Shown: piece after piece, positions 16,916 through 26,021 of the stretch
Numbering within the stretch: position 1 is the stretch's first letter
Layout of the letters: each line of letters begins with the position of its first letter
NCBI GenBank assembly: GCA_036541255.1
Contig: JAZHDD010000009.1
Coordinates: 27,928 to 91,927 of the forward strand
Origin: Paucidesulfovibrio sp036541255
GTDB taxonomy: Bacteria > Desulfobacterota > Desulfovibrionia > Desulfovibrionales > Desulfovibrionaceae
Reading direction: 5' to 3'
Length of the DNA stretch: 64,000 nucleotides
Program-made: the position numbers and the translations under genes
The notes under the pieces: model-generated
What the model saw: the letters and a program-made list of their open reading frames with translations, nothing else
The model's database searches: none
Told to the model about the DNA's origin: nothing

Positions 16916-18367
16916 ATGCCCACAATACTGACAGTTGGCGAACTGACGCGCGCAGTCAAGGACGTGCTGGAAACCGAGTTCCCGATCCTCTGGGTCCGGG
17001 GGCAGGTCGCCAATGTCTCGCGTCCGGCCAGCGGGCATGTCTATTTCAGCCTTACGGACGGCGAGTCCGTGCTCAGCGTGGTCTGGTTCAAATCTGCCCA
17101 GTGGAGCGTCAACGCGGAGGGCCAGGCTGTGAATCCGGCCACGGGAGAAGTGCTGGAAAATGGCGCTGCCGGACCGGTTCTGGAGGAAGGACGCGAAGTG
17201 CTCTGCGCCGGACGGCTCAACGTTTATGAACGGCGCGGCGTGTATCAGCTCGTGGCTGAGATGGTGCAGGAAGAGGGCGTGGGCGATCTGCACATGGCCT
17301 TTGAGGCGCTCAAGCGGGATTTGGCGGCGCGGGGCTGGTTCGATGCTTCTCGCAAGCGTGCATTGCCGCGCCATCCCTTGCGCGTGGCCTTGATCACCTC
17401 GCCGCGCGGCGCAGCTGTACGGGATTTCTTGCGTCTGGCGAACGAGCGGGGCCACGGTGTGGAAATCCATATTTATCCCTGCCTGGTGCAGGGAGACAAG
17501 GCACCTGCCGAAATTGCGGGCGCATTGACGCAGGCTGGAACCGACGGCTGGGCCGAGCTTACCGTGCTGGTGCGCGGCGGCGGTTCGCTGGAAGACCTTT
17601 GGGCTTTCAATGCCGAAGACGTGGCCCGGGCCATCGTGGAGTCGCCGATTCCCGTGGTCACTGGCGTGGGGCACGAGCCGGACGTGACTATTGCCGACTA
17701 CGTGGCGGACCGCAGGGCGGCCACGCCGAGCCATGCGGCCGAATTGCTCTGGCCTCGCCGCAGCACTCTGGCTCAGGAGTTGGACGGGCTGGAGATGCGC
17801 TTGCGCCGGGCCTACGCGGAATTTCTGCTGGGGCGTCAGGCGCGTTTCGCGGAATTGCGCCGGGCCTTGGTCTGGCTTTCGCCTCTGCGCCGTCTGGAGC
17901 GGTTGGCCGAAGGTTTTGCCGACCGCGGCGCGCGGCTGGCCCTGGCCGGAGAACGATATTTTCAACGCGGCTCGGAATTGCTGGAGAACCGGACACGGCG
18001 GCTTGGCCGTGCCTTTGGTCCCTGGCAACTCGAGGAGCGCGAAGCCGGATTGGGCCAACTGGCCCGGCGGCTGGAGAGGGCCGCAGTGGCCCAGACGGAA
18101 CGCCGGGATCAGGGAATACAGACTCTTTTTTCCCGGTTGACGGCCCTGGATCCGGAAAAGCCCCTGGAACGGGGCTACAGTTTGGTACGTTTGCGGAGCA
18201 CGGGAGCTTTTTTGCGTTCCATCAGTGAAGTGGAACCGGGCGATGCCCTGGACATCCGCACGCGGGACGGCATGGTTGAAGCCGAAGTGCTCGCCGCCGG
18301 ACCGCAAGAGAACGAAAAGGAAAAAGCAAGCCGCCGGGCTGCCCGGCGCAAGGAAGAAAAACGGTGA
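16916..18367 (+). CDS. xseA: Exodeoxyribonuclease VII large subunit
   Basis: A 483-residue XseA: an N-terminal OB-fold (VGELTRAVKDVLE, WVRGQVANV) binds single-stranded DNA. The catalytic domain contains the family stretches ALITSPRGAAVRDF, VLVRGGGSLEDLWAFN and PVVTGVGHEPD, and the long coiled-coil C-terminal part follows. With XseB it degrades single-stranded DNA in both directions. The ATG at 16916 is chosen because the family starts here; an open frame continues upstream to 16754 but shows no homology, and no strong ribosome site is visible at either start. It opens an operon running to 22987. The next gene overlaps by 4 bp. Confidence 0.93.
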   Translation: MPTILTVGELTRAVKDVLETEFPILWVRGQVANVSRPASGHVYFSLTDGESVLSVVWFKSAQWSVNAEGQAVNPATGEVLENGAAGPVLEEGREVLCAGRLNVYERRGVYQLVAEMVQEEGVGDLHMAFEALKRDLAARGWFDASRKRALPRHPLRVALITSPRGAAVRDFLRLANERGHGVEIHIYPCLVQGDKAPAEIAGALTQAGTDGWAELTVLVRGGGSLEDLWAFNAEDVARAIVESPIPVVTGVGHEPDVTIADYVADRRAATPSHAAELLWPRRSTLAQELDGLEMRLRRAYAEFLLGRQARFAELRRALVWLSPLRRLERLAEGFADRGARLALAGERYFQRGSELLENRTRRLGRAFGPWQLEEREAGLGQLARRLERAAVAQTERRDQGIQTLFSRLTALDPEKPLERGYSLVRLRSTGAFLRSISEVEPGDALDIRTRDGMVEAEVLAAGPQENEKEKASRRAARRKEEKR

Positions 18368-19416
18368 GACACAAGTTCACGTTGCCGCTGATGCTGTTCA
18401 TGTTGTTGGCTTGTCTAAGCATCCCCGCCTTGGCCCAGGAGGCCGGAAACACCGAGACCGCTGTGCCCGGTGCCTCTGTTGCCGATGTTCCGGTTGCGGA
18501 TGACCCCATGCCGGACGGTTCCGCCTTTGATGCGGACATGGTTGCCCCCGGAGAGGCGGCCCAGGCCGCGACCATGCCGGAGGCCGCCGGAGAGCAGGCA
18601 GAGATGCTCGTGCTGGCCCTTCCCGAGCAGGTTGGATTGGGCCAGCCCTTTACCGTGCGGCTGACTTCGTCCAATCCCATCGGCGACATCACGCTGGAGT
18701 GGCTGGACCGCACCATTTCCCCCTCGGTGAGCGTCTGGAACGGCAAATACGTGGCCGTGGCCCTGCTCGGCACGGACGTGAAGCATTCCAAGCCCGGCGA
18801 GTTCGATCTGGTGTTGCGCGCCAATGTGGCCGGGGAGATGCGCGAATTCCGCAGCGGCGTGCGCGTGGTCAAGAAGCAGTATCCGGAAGAGCACATCACC
18901 GTGGAAAAGAAGATGGTCAATCCGCCTTCCACCGAAGGCGAACGCATCAAAAGGGAAGGCGCGCTTGCGGCCGAGGCCCTGCGCACTGTCAGCCCGGAGC
19001 GGCAATGGAGTCTGCCCCTGCTGCGGCCTGTGCCCGGCAAGACCACCAGCTCTTACGGCTATCTGCGCTTTTTTAACGGTGAACCGCGCAGCCCGCATCG
19101 CGGCCTGGACATGCGCGCGGCCCTGGGACAGCCTGTGGCGGCCTGTTCCGACGGCGTGGTGGTGCTCACGGGCGATTTCTATTTTGCCGGAGGCAGCGTG
19201 TATGTGGACCACGGCAACGGGATGATCTCCATGTACTTTCATCTTTCCGAAGTTAAGGTTAGCATAGGCCAAACCGTGAACCGCGGCGACGTGGTCGGAC
19301 TGGCCGGAGCAACGGGCCGCGTCAACGGCCCCCACCTGCATTTCGGCGTGGCCCTGCAGGGGCGGCTGGTAGATCCGGAACCCCTGTTCTCGTCCCGCGT
19401 GGACGATTTGTTGTAG
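18364..19416 (+). CDS. Exported M23 (LytM) peptidase
   Basis: A 350-residue protein with a signal peptide (residues 1-25, ending ALA), a 200-residue N-terminal part including a beta-rich region, and a C-terminal LytM domain. The zinc ligands appear as HRGLD and HLHF, with a further YFHLS His, so the catalytic set is complete. It should cleave peptidoglycan cross-links or peptides in the periplasm. GTG start overlaps the xseA stop. The gene lies between xseA and xseB, which in most bacteria are adjacent. Confidence 0.88.
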   Translation: MRHKFTLPLMLFMLLACLSIPALAQEAGNTETAVPGASVADVPVADDPMPDGSAFDADMVAPGEAAQAATMPEAAGEQAEMLVLALPEQVGLGQPFTVRLTSSNPIGDITLEWLDRTISPSVSVWNGKYVAVALLGTDVKHSKPGEFDLVLRANVAGEMREFRSGVRVVKKQYPEEHITVEKKMVNPPSTEGERIKREGALAAEALRTVSPERQWSLPLLRPVPGKTTSSYGYLRFFNGEPRSPHRGLDMRAALGQPVAACSDGVVVLTGDFYFAGGSVYVDHGNGMISMYFHLSEVKVSIGQTVNRGDVVGLAGATGRVNGPHLHFGVALQGRLVDPEPLFSSRVDDLL

Positions 19417-19430
19417 CGGTTGGAGAGGGT

Positions 19431-19670
19431 ATGGCCAAAAAAGCGACCTATGAAGACCGGCTGGCGCGGCTGACCGCCATTGTCGAGGAGCTGGAAAAGG
19501 GCGACGCTCCGCTGGAGCGCGGCGTTGCGCTCTTCAAGGAAGGACTCGACCTGGCGCGGGAGTGCTCGGCCCAGCTGGAAACGGCCCGCAACGAAGTCAA
19601 GCTGGTGAGTCAGGGCCTGTTGGAGGCCTTTGAGGAAAATGTGAGTGGCGGAGACACGCATGAGCGTTAA
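19431..19670 (+). CDS. xseB: Exodeoxyribonuclease VII small subunit
   Basis: A 79-residue XseB. It has the family's compact two-helix form with YEDRLARLTAIVEELEKGD and PLERGVALFKEGLDL. It binds XseA to form the active exonuclease. It starts 14 bp after the peptidase gene, and its end overlaps the ispA start by 11 bp, a common xseB-ispA-dxs arrangement. No odd residues. Confidence 0.95.
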   Translation: MAKKATYEDRLARLTAIVEELEKGDAPLERGVALFKEGLDLARECSAQLETARNEVKLVSQGLLEAFEENVSGGDTHER

Positions 19671-20553
19671 GCAGAAGCTGGCCGAGCGGGCCAGGGAAGT
19701 GGAAGGGTTTCTGCAAGGCTGCCTTGAAGGGCGAGGGTTTCCGGACCGCCTGTGCGCGGCCATGCAGTACAGCCTCCTGGCCGGAGGCAAGCGCTTGCGG
19801 CCCGTGCTGGTGCTTTCCTTTGCGCGGCTCATGGGCGGAGACGGCAACGCTGTCCTGCCCTTTGCGGCCAGTCTGGAGCTGATCCATACCTACTCGCTTA
19901 TCCATGACGATTTGCCCGCCATGGATGACGACGATCTGCGCCGGGGCAAGCCCTCGAACCACAAGCAGTTCGACGAGGCCACGGCCATCCTGGCCGGTGA
20001 CGGGCTGCTCACCGAAGCCTTCGGGTTCATGTGCGACGCCGCCTTGGAGCGGGGTTTGCCTGCGGAAACCGTGTTGCGCGCCTGCCGGATCATGGCCCGG
20101 GCAGCGGGCGCAGCCGGTATGGTCGGCGGCCAGGTGTTGGACATGCAGATGACCGGGCGTAGCGGGGTGGAGTTGCCCGAGTTGCGCGCCATGCACGCCC
20201 TCAAGACCGGAGCGCTGATCACGGCGGCCTGTTCCTGCGGCGCTGTGCTGGCCGGGGCGTTGCCCAAGGACGTGGAGCGCGCCGAGACCTTTGGCCGTGA
20301 AGTGGGCGTGGCGTTCCAGATCGTGGACGACGTGCTCGACGTGGTGGGCGATCAGGCCACCCTGGGCAAACCCGTGGGCAGCGACGAGGAACAGGGCAAA
20401 GTGACCTACCCGAGCCTCGTGGGTCTGGACGAAAGCCGCCGTCTGGCGCGGCAGCACATTGACTCGGCTTTGGAGGCGCTCAGCCCCTATGCCGGTCCGG
20501 AACATGAATTTTTAGCCGAGCTCGCAGACTATATTGTTGAACGGGCCTCTTGA
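19660..20553 (+). CDS. ispA: Farnesyl/geranyl diphosphate synthase
   Basis: A 297-residue trans-isoprenyl diphosphate synthase. The first Asp-rich motif is DDLPAMDDDD, with two residues between Asp pairs as in bacterial type II farnesyl synthases. The second is DDVLD. GGKRLRP and a Lys-Thr-Gly-Ala region (HALKTGALI) complete the active site. It condenses DMAPP with IPP to give GPP and FPP, which feed quinones, undecaprenyl phosphate and the hopanoid route found at 41-45 kb. The start at 19660 is preferred to an in-frame ATG at 19645 because alignment starts at MSVKQKL. Confidence 0.93.
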   Translation: MSVKQKLAERAREVEGFLQGCLEGRGFPDRLCAAMQYSLLAGGKRLRPVLVLSFARLMGGDGNAVLPFAASLELIHTYSLIHDDLPAMDDDDLRRGKPSNHKQFDEATAILAGDGLLTEAFGFMCDAALERGLPAETVLRACRIMARAAGAAGMVGGQVLDMQMTGRSGVELPELRAMHALKTGALITAACSCGAVLAGALPKDVERAETFGREVGVAFQIVDDVLDVVGDQATLGKPVGSDEEQGKVTYPSLVGLDESRRLARQHIDSALEALSPYAGPEHEFLAELADYIVERAS

Positions 20554-20570
20554 GCAGGAAGCATACAGTC

Positions 20571-22469
20571 ATGACGCATTTCAAGGACGCGAAACTGCTA
20601 TCGGGCCTGAAACGGCCCAGCGACGTGCGCAAGCATTCCCTGGAAGAACTGGAGACCATGGCCGAAGAACTTCGGCAGGTGATCATTACCCAGGTGTCCC
20701 AGACCGGCGGCCACCTCGCCCCGAATCTGGGATCGGTCGAGCTGACCCTGGCCCTGTTTCGCGCCTTTGACTTTGAGCGGGACAAGATCGTCTGGGACGT
20801 GGGACATCAGGCCTATGCCCACAAGATCCTCTCTGGCCGACTGGACCGTTTCCACACTCTGCGGCAGTTCGGCGGCATCAGCGGCTTCCCGCGTATGGCC
20901 GAGAGCCCCTACGACCATTTCGGCGTGGGCCATTCCTCCACGTCCATTTCCGCAGGCCTGGGCATTGCCACGGCGCGCGATCTGGCGGGCGACGACTATC
21001 ACGTGGTCTCGGTCATCGGCGACGGCTCCATGACCGCCGGGCTGGCCTTTGAGGGCCTGAATCAGGCGGGCGACCTGGAGCGGCCCTTCATCGTGGTGCT
21101 CAACGACAACGACATGTCCATCTCCACCAACGTGGGCGCGCTTTCGCGCTTTCTCTCGCGCACTGTTTCCGCGCCGTATCTGGTACGCATGAAGGACTAT
21201 GTGGAGCGGCGCATCAAGGACATTCCCGGCATCGGCGAAGACCTGCACCACTGGGCCAAGCGCGGCAAGGATTCGTTCAAGAGCTTCTTTACGCCGGGCA
21301 TGCTTTTCGAGGCCTTCCGCTTCAACTATGTCGGCCCCATCGACGGCCACAACCTGGGCGCGCTGGTGGACACCTTCGAGCAGGTCAAGCGCATCGACAC
21401 GCCCGTGCTGGTGCATGTCCTGACAACGAAGGGCAAGGGCTACAAGCCCGCCGAATCCAACCCGACCTATTTCCACGGCGTGGGCAAGTTCATGCCCGAG
21501 ACCGGATTGGCGGCCAAACCCACGCCGGGCGGTTTTCCTTCCTTTACCGAGGTGTTCGGCTCGACCCTCTGTGCCCTGGCCCAGAAGGACGAGAAGATCG
21601 TGACCATCACCGCGGCCATGCCCGAGGGCACGGGCACGGACTGTTTCCGCGAGCGCTTCCCTGAACGCTTTGTGGACGTGGGCATCTGCGAACAGCACGC
21701 CGTGACCTTTGCGGCCGGGCTGGCCACCAAGGGCTTCAAGCCTGCCGTGGCCATCTATTCCACGTTCCTGCAACGCTCCTACGACCAGGTCGTGCACGAT
21801 GTCTGTCTGCAAAACCTGAACGTGAAGTTCTTCATGGACCGGGGCGGGCTTGTGGGCGCTGACGGCGCCACCCACCACGGCGCGTTCGACCTTTCCTTCC
21901 TGCGCCATATCCCCAACATGGTGCTCATGGCTCCCAAGGACGAGAACGAAATGGGCCGGATGATGGCCACGGCCTTTGCCGTGGAAGGGCCTGTGGCCGT
22001 TCGCTATCCGCGCGGCATGGGCGCGGGCGTCACGGTGGACCCGGAGCTTCTGCCCCTGGAGCTGGGCGTGGGCGAGCTGGACCGGGACGGCAAGGATGCG
22101 CTCATCATCACCTTGGGGTCGCGGGTCTATCCCGCGCTGGAAGCGGCCATGGAACTGGCCGAGACCGAGGGGCTGGAAGTGGCCGTGTTCAACGCCCGGT
22201 TCGTCAAACCGCTGCCCATGGCGCAGCTGCGGGAACTGGCCGGACGCTTCAAGCGCATCCTGCTGGTGGAGGAGAACGCGCGGCAGGGCGGTTTCTCCTC
22301 GGCAGTGCTGGAAGCCCTGGCCGACGAGGATATGCTTGCGGACAAGCGCGTCCGCCGTCTGGGCCTGCCCGACGTCTTTGTGGAGCACGGCACCCAAAAG
22401 GAATTGCGCGCCATGATCGGCATCGACAAGGAAGGCATCAAAAAGGGCATCAAGGAACTGCTGGCGTGA
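20571..22469 (+). CDS. dxs: 1-deoxy-D-xylulose-5-phosphate synthase
   Basis: A 632-residue thiamine-diphosphate enzyme that condenses pyruvate with glyceraldehyde 3-phosphate, the entry step of the MEP pathway. Visible signatures are GHLAPNLGSVELT, WDVGHQAYAHK, the ThDP motif GDGSMTAGLAFEGLN to NDNDMSIS, and the transketolase pyrimidine domain with GICEQHAVTFAAG. The ATG at 20571 has an AGGAA site. An alternative TTG at 20550 would add seven residues and overlap ispA. The next gene overlaps the stop by 4 bp. Confidence 0.96.
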   Translation: MTHFKDAKLLSGLKRPSDVRKHSLEELETMAEELRQVIITQVSQTGGHLAPNLGSVELTLALFRAFDFERDKIVWDVGHQAYAHKILSGRLDRFHTLRQFGGISGFPRMAESPYDHFGVGHSSTSISAGLGIATARDLAGDDYHVVSVIGDGSMTAGLAFEGLNQAGDLERPFIVVLNDNDMSISTNVGALSRFLSRTVSAPYLVRMKDYVERRIKDIPGIGEDLHHWAKRGKDSFKSFFTPGMLFEAFRFNYVGPIDGHNLGALVDTFEQVKRIDTPVLVHVLTTKGKGYKPAESNPTYFHGVGKFMPETGLAAKPTPGGFPSFTEVFGSTLCALAQKDEKIVTITAAMPEGTGTDCFRERFPERFVDVGICEQHAVTFAAGLATKGFKPAVAIYSTFLQRSYDQVVHDVCLQNLNVKFFMDRGGLVGADGATHHGAFDLSFLRHIPNMVLMAPKDENEMGRMMATAFAVEGPVAVRYPRGMGAGVTVDPELLPLELGVGELDRDGKDALIITLGSRVYPALEAAMELAETEGLEVAVFNARFVKPLPMAQLRELAGRFKRILLVEENARQGGFSSAVLEALADEDMLADKRVRRLGLPDVFVEHGTQKELRAMIGIDKEGIKKGIKELLA

Positions 22470-22987
22470 TCGCGCCGTCAGGGGCGCTGTTGCCGGGTCT
22501 GGGACGCTGCCTTTTGGCGTTGCGCCCCTGCCGAGTTCGTGCGGGAAGCTTTCCTGGCCTGTTGTCCCGCCTCATTTTTCCACTTCCTCTTCTTCTGGCC
22601 GTACTGGCTTCTGGCCTGCTTTTTGGCTGTGCTGCAACCCGCGGGGCGGACTGTGAGCCCGTGAGCTGGCAGGGCAGGTCCGTGATCGTGGCCGTGAGTC
22701 TTGCCGGTCCGGACGAAGCCGCCGCGACGCTGGGCCTGCCGTCGCCCGACCGCTACATGGTGGAATACCGCGTTCAGGAACAAGGCGCGCCCGAAGGCAG
22801 CGTGGTGCGGCGCAGGACAACGCCCTTCGTGCTCACGGCGGGCACGGGCGGTTTGCCTGACGCCACTTGGCTTGAGCGTAACGGGGTCCGGCCCGGAGCC
22901 GAGTTTCCGGTCCGGGTCAGCGAGGCCATTTCCCCGCTGGGCGCGCGCTGCGGGAGCGTGCAGATCCGCTTTGAGGGATTGCGCTAA
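22466..22987 (+). CDS. Hypothetical lipoprotein
   Basis: A 173-residue protein. A long basic N-terminal stretch is followed by a hydrophobic segment (about 36-53) and a probable lipobox at C55 (LLFGC). The mature part is about 118 residues with two further cysteines and no family I recognise. The start is uncertain: GTG at 22466 overlaps dxs, while a downstream start would give a more normal signal peptide. It is the last gene of the xseA operon, before a strong terminator. Confidence 0.6.
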   Translation: MIAPSGALLPGLGRCLLALRPCRVRAGSFPGLLSRLIFPLPLLLAVLASGLLFGCAATRGADCEPVSWQGRSVIVAVSLAGPDEAAATLGLPSPDRYMVEYRVQEQGAPEGSVVRRRTTPFVLTAGTGGLPDATWLERNGVRPGAEFPVRVSEAISPLGARCGSVQIRFEGLR

Positions 22988-22998
22988 AAACACAAAGG

Positions 22999-23033
22999 AA
23001 AAGGCCGGAAAGCTCGATGCTCCCCGGCCTTTT
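22999..23033. terminator. Bidirectional terminator
   Basis: AAAAGGCCGG / CCGGCCTTTT arms around a loop that itself contains AGC/GCT. It lies between the convergent lipoprotein and YchJ-like genes, with T tracts on both strands. Confidence 0.85.
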
Positions 23034-23053
23034 GATTGCGCAGTGCGCCGCGT

Positions 23054-23539
23054 CTATTTGCCGCAGCACTTCTTGAATTTCTTGCCGGACCCGCAGTGGC
23101 AGGGATCGTTGCGGCCGATCTTGGGCGTGGCGCGCTTTTGCGGCTCGCCGCGCACGTCGCCGTCAACGTAGAGCCATTTGCCGTCTTCCTTGCGGAAACG
23201 GGCCGTTTCCCGGTGGGCCTGCTTGGCCCCGCCCTGGACATAGCGGGCGATGAAATCCACGAATCCTTCGGCGGAATTTTCACCGCCGTCCTCGGTATCC
23301 AGGATTTCCAGGCCCAGCCATTCAGCGGACTCGGCCCAGTTCATGGCCCCTTCCATGTCGAAGCCTTCGCGCTGGTCCTCGGTCAGGGTGTCGCGCAGAT
23401 ATTCGACGTTTTTCACGGCATAGGCCGTGTAGCGCGAGCGCATCAGGGCTTCGGCAGTGGGCGCGGTTATTTCTCCGGCCAGGATCGGGCCGCAGCATTC
23501 GTCGTATGTTTTCCAGGAATTGCAGGGACAAAGCGTCAT
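23054..23539 (-). CDS. YchJ-family protein with two SEC-C motifs
   Basis: A 161-residue YchJ/UPF0225-type protein. It opens with a Cys-rich SEC-C-like motif (CPCNSWKTYDECC), has the central NTF2-like YchJ domain (LMRSRYTAYAVKN, FARYV region), and closes with a second SEC-C motif (CHCGSGKKFKKCC). The motifs bind zinc in SecA. Its function in YchJ proteins is not settled. GGAGGAAAAAC precedes the ATG. It is monocistronic by context. Confidence 0.88.
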   Translation of the reverse strand: MTLCPCNSWKTYDECCGPILAGEITAPTAEALMRSRYTAYAVKNVEYLRDTLTEDQREGFDMEGAMNWAESAEWLGLEILDTEDGGENSAEGFVDFIARYVQGGAKQAHRETARFRKEDGKWLYVDGDVRGEPQKRATPKIGRNDPCHCGSGKKFKKCCGK

Positions 23540-23700
23540 GTTTTTCCTCCGTGCTCGTTGAATGGGCGTGCTGCCCTGGGCTGTCCGCCCAGCGGCCTTG
23601 TACTGGAAAAGCGAACGGAAGGAAAGATGCGCAAGAGTCTTCCGGTTTCGCCCCGTTCTCGCCCCATGATTTTTATCCCGGCTTCTGATAAAGGCACTGC

Positions 23701-24129
23701 ATGCTTTTCATCATGGACGACCTTTCCATCCCGCTCCGGGAGATTCGTATTTCCGCGGTGCGCTCGTCCGGCCCGGGCGGCCAGCACGTGAACACGGCAG
23801 CCACCAAGGCCGTGCTGCGCTTCAACTTGGACCGCTGTTCCGTGCTGACGCAATTCCAGAAGATGATCATCCGGGGCAAATTGCGCCGGCGCATCGGCAA
23901 GGACGGCTGCCTGACATTGGCTTGTCAGACCCAGCGGAGTTTTGAGCAGAACCGCGAGGAAGCGCTGTCCCGGTTTGCCTCGTTGCTGGCCGAGGCCCTG
24001 ACGCCCGTGCTGGAACGGGTGCGTTCTGGCGTGCCCGGCGGGCAGCGGCGCCGCAGGCTGGACGCCAAAAAGCGCCGCGCTTCCATCAAGAAAGCCAGGG
24101 GCGCTGTCAGCCCCGGCGGAGAGGAATAG
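23701..24129 (+). CDS. arfB: Alternative ribosome-rescue factor, peptidyl-tRNA hydrolase ArfB
   Basis: A 142-residue ArfB/YaeJ. The GGQ hydrolase motif is at SSGPGGQHVNT and the C-terminal basic tail (QRRRRLDAKKRR then KKARG) enters the mRNA channel of stalled ribosomes. It releases nascent chains from ribosomes lacking a stop codon. A second ATG four codons in (23713) is an alternative start; the first has an AAAGG upstream. It is followed 5 bp later by a membrane-protein gene. Confidence 0.93.
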   Translation: MLFIMDDLSIPLREIRISAVRSSGPGGQHVNTAATKAVLRFNLDRCSVLTQFQKMIIRGKLRRRIGKDGCLTLACQTQRSFEQNREEALSRFASLLAEALTPVLERVRSGVPGGQRRRRLDAKKRRASIKKARGAVSPGGEE

Positions 24130-24134
24130 CACCC

Positions 24135-24782
24135 ATGCTGCGCGTGAATATCGACAAGATCGCCCGCCACTATGCCGGGCAGACCGACGAGGAACTCCTG
24201 CGCATCGGGCACGGCGGCAACCTGACCCCGGAAGCGCGGCTGGCGCTCAAGACCGAGTTGCTCAAGCGCGGCCATACCGAACTGGGCTGGATCGACAAGG
24301 CCGCTGCCGCAACCGTCATGGAATCGCATGGCGTGCGCGGCTGGCTGCTGGGGCTCTGCGTTTTCGTGGGCGCGGTCTATCCGGGGCTGGCCGCCTGGAT
24401 GGCCCTGGGCGCGTGGAATCTGCTCCGGCCCGTACTGGCCGGAGGACAGGCCTATCCCTGGCTCGTGTCCCTGCTGCTCTGGGCCGTGCTCTTTTTGGGC
24501 GTGGCCGTGCTGGCTTTGGGGCCATGGTCCGTGATCCGCATGCGCCAAAAAGACGCGCGCGGCCCGGCCATGGCGCGCTGGACCCTGTATCTCGTGCTTT
24601 TGGGCGTCATGGCCCAATTGCTCACCCTGGGAACGGTCCTGGGCGTGGAGCAGGCCCGGACCCTGCTCGGGGAAATCGGCTGGCTTTACTCCCTGCACGC
24701 CGTGGTGGCGGGCGGCTGGGTCGTCTACCTCAATCATTCCCGGCGCATCCGGGCGCTGACCACAGGAGGATCGTGTTCATGA
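24135..24782 (+). CDS. Hypothetical four-helix membrane protein
   Basis: A 215-residue protein. A soluble N-terminal part of about 65 residues (with a TDEELLRI stretch) is followed by four hydrophobic helices around 70-95, 105-130, 150-170 and 180-200, and a short basic tail. The spacing of helices and the GWLLGL start of the first are like DUF2569 proteins, which are uncharacterised; this is a weak match. It overlaps the next gene by 4 bp, so the pair is co-translated. Confidence 0.65.
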   Translation: MLRVNIDKIARHYAGQTDEELLRIGHGGNLTPEARLALKTELLKRGHTELGWIDKAAAATVMESHGVRGWLLGLCVFVGAVYPGLAAWMALGAWNLLRPVLAGGQAYPWLVSLLLWAVLFLGVAVLALGPWSVIRMRQKDARGPAMARWTLYLVLLGVMAQLLTLGTVLGVEQARTLLGEIGWLYSLHAVVAGGWVVYLNHSRRIRALTTGGSCS

Positions 24783-25300
24783 GTCAGGAATTCGATCTCT
24801 TTCTGTTGGAGGACATGGATCAATACCAAGTTCGGGAATATGTCTCGACCTTGCTCTGGCAGGTGCGCATCTGCGACGCCTTCTGGTTTTTGAAGGTGGA
24901 AGAGCGTCACGGTCTGGCCGAAGCCGAGAAGATCAACGAGCTGGTTTGGGACAAGGTGGGCGGGCTTGCGGCCCGGGACATCGTGGAGCGTTTCGGTCCG
25001 TTCGAGGATTCGCCGCGCGGGTTTTGGGAGGCCTACGAATATCTTTGCTGGTCGCCCATGGTCGAATACCAGGTGGACGAGGCTGAAAACGAGTTGACGG
25101 TCACGGTCCGGCGTTGTCCGGCCCAGGAAGGCCGCCGCAAACACGGCCTGGGGCCGTACCACTGCCGGGACATGCACGGCGGGGAGTACCGCCGGTTCGC
25201 CGCCATTGTTGCGCCGTCCGTGCAGGTGGAGTGCATCCATGCGCCTGTGGACGACACGGAACGCGACTATGATTGCCGCTGGCGGTTTTTCAAGGACTAG
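24779..25300 (+). CDS. Conserved hypothetical protein (DUF6125-like)
   Basis: A 173-residue soluble protein, with GGAGGA upstream of the ATG at 24779. The sequence is rich in Trp and Cys near the end (PYHCRDMHGGEYRRF). It resembles the small DUF6125-type proteins of sulfate reducers, some of which carry an L-2-amino-thiazoline hydrolase-like fold; this is recalled, not tested. No catalytic residues are assigned. The gene ends before a perfect 18-bp terminator. Confidence 0.55.
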   Translation: MSQEFDLFLLEDMDQYQVREYVSTLLWQVRICDAFWFLKVEERHGLAEAEKINELVWDKVGGLAARDIVERFGPFEDSPRGFWEAYEYLCWSPMVEYQVDEAENELTVTVRRCPAQEGRRKHGLGPYHCRDMHGGEYRRFAAIVAPSVQVECIHAPVDDTERDYDCRWRFFKD

Positions 25301-25324
25301 CAGGCGCAAAAGCGGGCGGCAGAC

Positions 25325-25365
25325 AAAAAGGGACGGCATCCAAGCCATGGATGCCGTCCCTTTTT
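25325..25365. terminator. Bidirectional terminator
   Basis: A perfect 18-bp stem (AAAAAGGGACGGCATCCA and complement) with a 5-nt loop and T5 on each strand, between convergent genes. Confidence 0.92.
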
Positions 25366-25384
25366 GCCTATCAGCCTGGAAGGG

Positions 25385-26002
25385 CTAGAATACGCCGAGC
25401 CGCTGGAAGGCCAGATAGAGTTCGCGGCTGAGCCAGGCGTCGGTGGCGGCGTAGCCCACCTGCTTGGGTGAGAGCGGGTCGCGTGCCCAGTTGGAGCACT
25501 GCGCGCTCTTGGAGATGCGGAAGCCGAGCAGGTTGGCGGTCAGATTGCGCAGGCCATGGGTCTGCATGTTCAGTCTCTGGGAGACCTGCCCCAGGTCCAC
25601 AAATCCGTTCGGTTTGAATTTATACAGCTTTTTTAGTGCAATAACGTCGTCGTGCACGGCTACGCCGGACTTGACGATCGTCTTGCTGGCCAGAAAGTCG
25701 GCCAGTTCCTTTTGTAGGCTCACATGCTGGAACTGAAAGACCAACACGCGTTCCGCCGTTGCCAGCTGAAGCAGGTTGGGCGGTCCGGGGGTGTAGCCTT
25801 TCTTGAACACGGGCCGGGTCTCGGTGTCGAACCCGAGCAGGGTTTCCCCTTCCATGCGGACCAGGGCCCATTCCAGTTGTTTCTGGTTGCGGATGACGCG
25901 GGTCTCGCCTTCCCAGGCCCGCAGGGGCAGCGCGTTTATTTCTTCATTGGGATAGGCCCGAAGATGTTCTTCGGGGATCTCCACTGCGTTGATCTCTACC
26001 AT
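25385..26002 (-). CDS. RNase D/WRN-type 3'-5' exonuclease
   Basis: A 205-residue single-domain DEDDy exonuclease. Exo I is GFDTET, Exo II is the Asp region GVAVHDDV, and Exo III is YAATDAW with the catalytic Tyr five residues before the Asp. There is no HRDC domain, so it is shorter than RNase D. It lies 19 bp downstream of proS on the same strand and is probably co-transcribed. The substrate (RNA or DNA 3' ends) cannot be told from sequence. Confidence 0.88.
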   Translation of the reverse strand: MVEINAVEIPEEHLRAYPNEEINALPLRAWEGETRVIRNQKQLEWALVRMEGETLLGFDTETRPVFKKGYTPGPPNLLQLATAERVLVFQFQHVSLQKELADFLASKTIVKSGVAVHDDVIALKKLYKFKPNGFVDLGQVSQRLNMQTHGLRNLTANLLGFRISKSAQCSNWARDPLSPKQVGYAATDAWLSRELYLAFQRLGVF

Positions 26003-26021
26003 CGTGTCCTTTAGGGATGCG

